This document shows, piece by piece, positions 52,301 through 61,300 of a stretch of 64,000 nt of DNA. The DNA is taken from NCBI GenBank assembly GCA_026122225.1, contig JANEZZ010002887.1:310001-374000 (forward strand). Reading direction: 5' to 3'. The position numbers and the translations under genes were made by a program. Origin of the DNA: Heloderma charlesbogerti. Taxonomy: Eukaryota > Chordata > Lepidosauria > Squamata > Helodermatidae. Each line of letters begins with the position of its first letter. The stretch's first letter is position 1. The notes beneath the pieces were generated by a model. That model worked only from the letters and a program-made list of their open reading frames with translations, was not told the origin of the DNA and searched no databases.

Positions 52301-55300
52301 ATTTCTGCAGGAACTCTTATATACAGAAGGCAATCTTTCCCAGATCATTAAATTGTCATCTCAAGCAGACATCCCAGTACTTTCATATTTTCTTCCTCCG
52401 CTTTGTCTGCTCATAGATTTTGGTAGATTTCAGTAGCCATAGTTTATGTGATCAACCCTAGGAGTTCCAGGGTGTTAAAAACCTGTTTACTGAGCCTCCC
52501 CAAATACTCTGCAGACAAGATGTTGAAGGGGGTTTCATGCATGAGGACATTTATGCAGAGACTGCACTGGACACCCAAATCTTTCACACAATATTTCACA
52601 TGAGAGGTGGAAGAAATACAAAAACGATAAAATCAGAGATCACCAGTTCTGCAAAATTTGTTCTGCACACACAAAAAAGAATGCCTATCAGTTCTGCAAG
52701 TAGACAAACAGCACAGCCTACATACAAGGAAGACTAGGTTCAGTCACCTACTCACCAACTGAGCAAACAGATGCCTCTTCTGCACAGTTCACTGCACCTC
52801 CTTTCTGAAGTACTCTGTGACAGACGTTTATGAAAAAATGTTTCTTTTCTCCTTCAACAGGGTTACCATCCACAGCTTCCCAATTCTGTTCCAAATCTAG
52901 AATTAAGAAATCACATTTTAGAATCTAAAATTTAGATTAAAACCCCTTTCAATGCCATATTGTCTAAAGGATTAAAATTGCACAGATGGTTTCCCCACCA
53001 AGAATGGCCAGGTAGATGCTTGGCTGTGATAGTTATGCTTTGAGCAATGAGAGAAGTGACCTTCTGAAGGCTGTTTAGTTTTTTTCTTGTGAAGTTTTCT
53101 TGATGTTTTAAACACAAATGCAGCAGGTAAAATGCATGTGTCATGCAAGTAGTAAAGCTGTTTCACAACGCACCAAGAAGAGTCAGCACAAAAGCCTGTT
53201 TTTTTTTTACTGTATCTTGCTATAGTTGGATGCAGGCAAGGTACTGAAAAGGAATCCAGACAAGACAAGGGATTGTGAGAGTCTGACAGATTCTTGGACC
53301 TGAATGAATCAGGATGCTGGCTGATGCAGCACAGCCTATACCGGTAAGGTACAGAGTTTACAGCGCAGCAGTGGATGGCCCTTATCGCAAACACCACATA
53401 AACTAGGGCATGATAAAACCGCAACAGCATGAAACAAATTGTTACAAATTATATTAACCTATGAGTAAGAGAATGAAGGCCATCATCCAGAAAGGCTGGG
53501 TGGGGATCCACCTTCTGGACCAACCTGCCTGCAAAGTCAAGTAGCATCACTGGCTAGGAATGCTCTTTAAGGAGAGATGTGGTGAAAAAACACATAGATC
53601 TTTTTATCTCTCAAGCCTTGAAATCACTGCAATCTTAGATCTTCACTACTGTAATGCATATTTATTTGTTCTTGAAGAATGGTCAAAGCTTGCAGCCCGG
53701 CCAAAATATGGCAGGTCTCTCCATGCTATGGCAAATCTGCTAAGAACATACTGTATTAGGGCTTCAAGCCCTCCGCTGGCTTCCCTGTAAGCTGCTTGTT
53801 TTAACTGCCTGTGATATACATTCCTCAGAGAAGCACTTCCGGCAGTACAAACTTTGTGACCATAAAGGTGCGCTAAGTGCATACAATGCACACGTGCACT
53901 GTGTTCAAAAGGCCAGAATGTAAGAGCGATTTCTAGCGATGCACCACAGTGACCCTTTGCTTTGGAAGATTGCCAATGCCTGATTATTGGCTAAGCAGTC
54001 ACACTGGCTGACAGCAGCATACACTATTTGGGATAGCATTTAAAACCAGTCAGTTAAATGTACTTTTTAGTTTTCAGTATTACTTACCGGGACAGCCAAG
54101 GTAAGGCAGAACTAATAACAAAAATGTAGTGTGTATCTTAAGATCATTTAAAGAGATCTGTACCAGAATGACGAATCAGTCGTGCCAAGTCATAGCGCTT
54201 CTTCTTATCAGCAACCATGCAAGGGAGATCTTCCTTTTCTCCAACACACGCATATTTGGTCTGCCAGGTAAAGAAATATGAGCAGTCCGTTTCGCCTGCA
54301 AACTCTGGCTGTCCTTTGCCATCATCGACTTCAATATGTTCATAAAAATACAAGAAGGTTAAGCACGGATTAAAAGGATAAGCAAGGACAGGGAAAATAT
54401 AAAAATACAGAAGACCAATTATTTAAAGCATTTACATTCTAGCTTCCATTACAACATTCTCAAGGTGGCTTATAACATATGAATTAACACAGATTTATAG
54501 CCACCGACAATTCTGGAGCAGCTAAAAGCCACCCTAAAAAACCATTAGAGGTCTAAGATAAAGACTATTCAGCCTGGCATCTAAAAAGATGCCAGATCTG
54601 ATGCCAGGAAAGCTGATGAGGGTCCACAGCAGAAGTGCCATCATCAACCTGGTGCCCACCCATCTCATCATCAAAAGTGGTGAGCCCAGAGAGGGGCCTT
54701 AACACTGTTCTTCATAACTGAGCAAGTTCATGCGCGAGTAGGCAGTCCTTCAAATACCATCGCCTGAAGAGTTTTAATCCTCATCTAAGAGTGCTGGGTA
54801 CAGAACTGTCTTTTGATACAAGCTGGAAGAACCTGAATTCTACAGAATTTAAGATTGTGCTATTATTTATTACATTTCTATACCACCCACCAAAATTCTC
54901 TATATGAAGTCTGATGGGTAAGAATGGACCAGATCAAGGGCCTCTCTAGTCCAGCATTCCATATTCCAGCCTTCTCTAACCTGGTGCCCTCCAAATGTTT
55001 TGGGTTACAGCTCCCAGCATTCCTGGCCATTGGCCATGCTAGCTGGGACTGATGGGAGTTGAAGTCCAAAACGTCTGGAAGGGACCAGGTGGGGGAAGGC
55101 TGCTGTAGCCAGTAATGGCCAAGCTGAGGGTGCTGGGAAGCTCAGGAGCAGGGCACAGAGACAAAGCCATCCCCCATTGCCTTCAACATATAGCCTCCAA
55201 ACATGAAGGTTCTATTGTTTTTTTGCAGCTAACACCCAGTTCTGTGCCTTCCCTCCATGAATCTGTCCTATACCTTAGTTGCATTTATATAAGCTACACT

Positions 55301-58300
55301 GAAGAAAAAACTTCAATGCTTTCCAATGGAGCGTAACACCATTAATAATAGCAGCTGAATCAGACTTCAACACAGCAAAACGTCTTCCTCTACCCACACA
55401 AGCAGTGTTATCTAGTATCTAGAGAGCCAGTGTAGTGTAATGGTTAAAGTGTTGGAGGTTCTAGTCCCCACACTGCCATGAAACTCACTGGGTGACTTTG
55501 GGCCAGTCACTGACTTTCAGCCTAACCTACCTCACTGGGTTGTTGTGAGGACAAGCTGGAGAACAGAAGGATAATGTATGCCGCCTTGGATTTCTTGGAG
55601 GAAAGGCGGGATATAAATGTAACAAACAAATAGATAAGTATCTACACCAGTACGTAACTTTGGGTCTTAAAAAAATCAGATCCAAAGCAAAGCAAACACA
55701 CTGCTCAAAGCAATCCATAGACGCTAGACAACTAGGTTGTTCATCACCTGCTGTTTGATTGCATTCGAAGTTTATGACAGTCATTCGCTGGAAACCAGAG
55801 CTGCAAGCATCTCCTCCAGGATAGGTTAGAATGAGGTCCCCATCAGCATACCTGATTTCAAAGCCACAAGGATAACGTTGATTAGATATAATCATCTGAT
55901 ATAAGGAAGAGAGAACTTACCAGTGGCCCACAGTAAATGGAAACCAAATAAAAATGGCTTATATCAGATGAACAACTTGGACTTAAACAGCCACAGAGAT
56001 TTCTACCTAGAAGCATTAGATATCCATTTTAGCTCAAATTTTAGGAATCTGTCTAAACATTTTACATGCATATTCATTAGAATTGTCATGCACCAAGTTC
56101 TCTAACTTGTGCACTGCTTCTCGAACTTGTCATGTTCAGACTAGGTTAACAGTACAGCTCCATCGAAACAATATTCTCAGACAGGCAAATGGGACAGTAT
56201 ATCTTCTGGAGTAGCTTGCCTTAGGATGGTAATCTAATGGATCCATATACTCTCCTTCTTGATATCGATTTCTTTGTGCTCTAGCTTTGTATTCTTAGAT
56301 AGAAGATTTTCAGCCACTGAAATCACCACCACTAGTAAATTACATGAACATCAGTGCAATCCTATACATGTCTACTCAGAAGCAAGTGCCACTGAGCTCA
56401 ATGGGAATTCCTTTCGTGCAAGCATGTATAGGATCACAGTCCAAAGGATACATGCTAGAAAAAGCACTATTTCTCATTATACGGTATTTATTCTCTGTAG
56501 GTTCATGATTGCCAATTGTGCAGTTTTGCTATATACATACATACACACACACACACACATAAATATGCATCTGCATGCATGTAGAGGCAATACTACAGTT
56601 TACTTTGAAAAGCAGGCAGCACAGCTTAGGTATTATCCCTGGCCCAGCCCCCAAAACCTACATTCAAGGCCAAGTGTCTGAACATATGGACCTGCAGAAT
56701 AATCATCTACCACTTTTGTTCCTACCCTGAGGCATTGCTTCCAGAGAATATATGTTTTGTTTATAAAGTACACTCAGAAAACCCACATGGAATTTCATTT
56801 CTCAGATCAGGTTAAAGCACCACCAATTTGCTGGTTCTTATTTTACTAAAAAATACCCCTGCTTAATGTAGAAACCATTCCTCCCCTCATTTAGCTTCAA
56901 TTAAGTCTATCTTGCTTGAGACAGTTTACTGTTACCACATATTTTGGATTAATTAAGGGCTCAGCTAGCATATCCTCAATTCTCTGCTTGGGCCTTTACT
57001 TAATTTATTTTGCAATTAAGAAACAGGGACTCTGGGGGATGAACAAACAAATTGAAAGCCTCAAGGCAAGAACATAAAGGGAGAAATATTATGGTCAGTG
57101 TTTAGAGCAAAAGTGACCAAGTAACAAAACATGCTTTTTTTACAACTGTCAGTGACATGAAGTTGACTACAGCTTTCAGTGTCATGAAAATACCTTCATT
57201 CAGAAGTACAAGCCAAATACATTTGCTCAAAGATCATATCTGCCTAATTAGGTTTTTTTCTTCTAAAACTTTTAAGTATGACAATCAGGGAGCAGAGCCA
57301 ATGTCTCGCAGGATTGTCCTTCACATGTAACTTGGCAATTCCCTCAAGTCCCTACACTGCATAAGCAAGATTTCATTTTTAACAGATATTGCTTAGAAAA
57401 TAGCTTCAGAGAACTGAATACTCACCTGAGGGTTTGATTGACAAACCTTCCTGCCACTTTATGCTGACTATTTTCAGGTTTGACTTGGCAGGATGAAACA
57501 TATTCATCATTGCAGGCACCTTTAGTTGTTTTCCCACATACGTTCAGGTAATAGTAATACTCTTCATTGTGTTTAGCAACATAAGGTGACACAGACCCTA
57601 AAGAAAGGGAGACTAAGACTGAAGCACTTATTTGATAAAAGTATTTAGGCAACTGTACAGACTGAAATAAGCATTTACAGCAGTAACACTTGCATAATCA
57701 GCTTATTCCACTGTTATGACCTGCTTGTGTGACAGTTCACGTACCACCCCCACATGGTTGCATCAGTTCAGCTCCTTTCATCGGCCACTTCAACAGCCTG
57801 TGCAAACACACCCTTAAAGATTCAGCGGCAGTATGGCTTATGCCAGGGTGGGCAGAAGGTAGATCTCCAGATGTTTTGGAACTCCCAGAAGCCCCTGCCA
57901 CCATGGCCAACAATCAGGAAGTCCAAAACATCTGGAGATCTGTCCATCCAACTAAGCCACACATTTTAATTATGCAAACAAATATTGCAACTCTGGATTC
58001 CTTCATAAACAGCAGCTTTCTTCTTTCTCTCATCCTCAAATTTAAACTGAAAGCCTCTATAAGAACTCAGTAGTTGCTCTTTCAATGTCTGCTATGCAGT
58101 ATTCTGATTTTTAAGAAGCCCCAATTCTAAGGGGATTAAAGCTTAATGCAGGCATGTGGTACAGTCCACACAGGACTGTGTGATCCCTAGAAGTCATGTG
58201 GGGGGAAAGCACTTTCCCCCCATTTTGAGTCTTTCTGCACACACAACATGAATACATCAATGAGATGGCTTTAACACAGCTATCACCTTGATAGGTTCAT

Positions 58301-61300
58301 TTTCTTGCCCAGGGAGCTTTATAGACAGGAACACGTTTAAAAGAGACAATTGTAGAAGTGGTACAATGCCATGCAAGACTATACCACCTATCTTCACTAA
58401 TGTTGGAGTTGCCTCTTCCTCTGCTGTAGCTAACAACTTATTTGCACAAATGCCCTTGTTCCATCTTTAAGAGAAGGAGGATGCTTACCTGGAGTTTGTG
58501 TGAGGGCTGTCAAATTCACATAAATACCATGCTGTTCATTAGTCAGAACACAGCTGCTACTCTCTAAGTAGTCCCTTTGACAGGCAGATTCTGTGACCCA
58601 TTCAATCTCATACCGGCAGTTGCTCTGAGCAGTAAGTCTGGGCTGTGTGTCCTGATGTAAAACAAAAGTATAAAATAAAAGTGCTTAATAAAATTAAAGG
58701 CACAGCCCCATAATTCACAGGTAAGATGCAAGTCTTAGGAAACAGAATTAGGAAACAGTAACACATACACTTGTTTCATACAAACAACAACAACCTGCAA
58801 CAAGATTGACCAGTGTCATACATTCTATCAAAATTCTAAGGGGGCTAGGTGCACCTTTATGGCACATGCTTAAGTATGGATCCTGAACTTCCCAGGTGGT
58901 GCAACACATACGAACAACTTGTGTTGAGTGCAGTACATACAAACACACACTCATTTTGTTTCTATAATAACCATTTAGTCTATATAACTGCTGGCTTTCA
59001 CTGCATTCACTTGTATTTGCAGGTTTGCAGTTTGGGAACTGAACAGGGCCAGTTCACAATGATTGAAAGGAGGGGCAGGAAACCTTTTAAGGCCTGTGGG
59101 CACATCTGACATTTTGAAAAAGTGTCCCAGGCATCATCACCATAAGTTGCTGTGGGAGGTAAAATGTTAGGGGTGCTTCCTTTCTGGATATATATATATA
59201 TTTTTTACTTTTCTTGCCACTTCCATCCCAAGCCCTTTCCGTCACCCCTATTCAAATCAATACAGTGAAAAATCTCTCCATAGGCTTTAACAGAGCAGGA
59301 AAAAGTGTGCCCTACCAAAAGATGGCTGGGGGACAGAAACCCACCCACCACCAAGGACCCTACTGCCCTAAGGGTTACCCTTCCTTCAAGCAATTTTTTG
59401 GCAGGACATCCTTTTCCCCAGCTCTATGGAAGTCAATTGAGCAATTGCGCTCCATGAACTTTAACAGAGGTAAGAAAAAGCGTGGCGATCGCAGGCTCAC
59501 TCAAGGGTATTGCTGGGCTCCAGTACACCCATGGGAGTTGCGCTGCCAACCCAATTTAAACCATAGTTTAAAATTATGAACAAGTCATGACAAGAGAGAT
59601 GGAGAGGGAAGGCTTGTGCTTTCACTTGAGAACTGCAGCTTCCTGTCATGTACAAACCTGGGCCACTGTGGTTTATTCTAAGCAATGTTTATTTTGCTTA
59701 TACGTTAGTTAGTTAACAAGTATTAATTGTTGCAAGACAAATTGTTTTACTGAACTGATATAAGCTGCTTTGAGTGTCTTATTTGAGACAGAATGTGAGG
59801 GGTATAAATCTCAAGCAGAACACAATACAGGATCAAGCCATGGTTGGATATCCTTATTTGTTTTAACTACTTTGTCTTACAGCCATCCAGTTACCCAAGT
59901 CTGTATAAGCTGCTTTGTCTAAGCCATGGTATAGATTCTCATTGGAGCTGGGCCATAGTATCCTTAAAGTTTTAACTGAAGTGGCAGGGCCAGCCCCACT
60001 ATTAAACAGTGACATTAGGCAGCTGATTTTGTGTGTCCTGAAAGGGAAGCAGTTCAATTTATTATTTTATTTTTACTGCCAGGGAGGTGAAGACACACTG
60101 GCATTTTCTATCTCAAATGCCAAAATAATATGACCATCTTCAGATACTGTGAACTGATTGATTTGGGGGAGTGGCACACATTTGCCTCAGGCTGCAAAAT
60201 ATCTTGGGAAGTGGAAATATGCTAGTTTATTTTAGGGATAAGGACTTGATCCATCAGTTTTTCCATCAAAGAGACTCTACCTCTCTTCTCCTTCCCTGCG
60301 GGCACACAAAAGTAATAGTTACTGCTGGATCATGGTCATCACAGAAGTCTGGCCTCTTGTTTTGATTGTCAAACTTTGTTTCATACTTCAGGGAAAGCCT
60401 GAAAGACAAAGCCACATAATATATGTGAAAAACTAGCAGTTCAAGATGGATGACTCACACAGAGTATAACAGCAGAATGGAATTGAATACAGCCACTTCT
60501 GTCGTATTTTCAAATAATTTTAGTTTAGGTGGTCACTAGCATATTAGTTTGATACCGATCTACCATTTGTAACAAATACGGGGAGGGTGGGTAAGAGAAT
60601 TAGATTTTTAGACTGCCCTTTGGCATATAATTCCCATGGCAGTGTAATGTCAAAAAGTAGAATCGCAACACACCAGCACAAAAATAATATGATAAAGGTA
60701 TAAAAACAGTAGCCATAAACCCAATAAAATCCAGGAAAACTCAAACATAACTAAAAATATTTATACAAACATGTTGATCATCTTCTTAGGCATTATCTTC
60801 CCCTTAGGTAGAAGGAATAAACATTTAAATTTAAATTGCAAAAAAAGATTCTAGGCCGTTCTTATAGTGATCTTTAACTGTGCCCTACAAATGTTATGAA
60901 TATGAACTTGAGCACGCTCCGGGAGAGAACGCAGGACAGGAAGGCCTGGCGTGCTATGGTCCATGGGGTCACGAAGAGTCGGACACGACTGAATGACTGA
61001 ACAACAACAACAACAAATGTTAACATGTTTGGGCTAAATTAATTCCAGAACAGTAAATTAAAGAAAGTTCATGAAACAGAACTCTCAAGCCACCAATATT
61101 CCCAATGGCTGCACAAAATTTGAGGACTAAACCATATTTGACTATTATGTGCCTTTGATGCCACTTACTCAATACTAGCATTCACATGCGAATCCCTTAA
61201 AAATATCGCAAGGATTTCAGGCATACCTGTCTTTATCAAGCTTTCTGAGTGGTTCTTTAGGATGCCCCAGGTCAAATGCATCACCGCCTTTCAACAGGCA

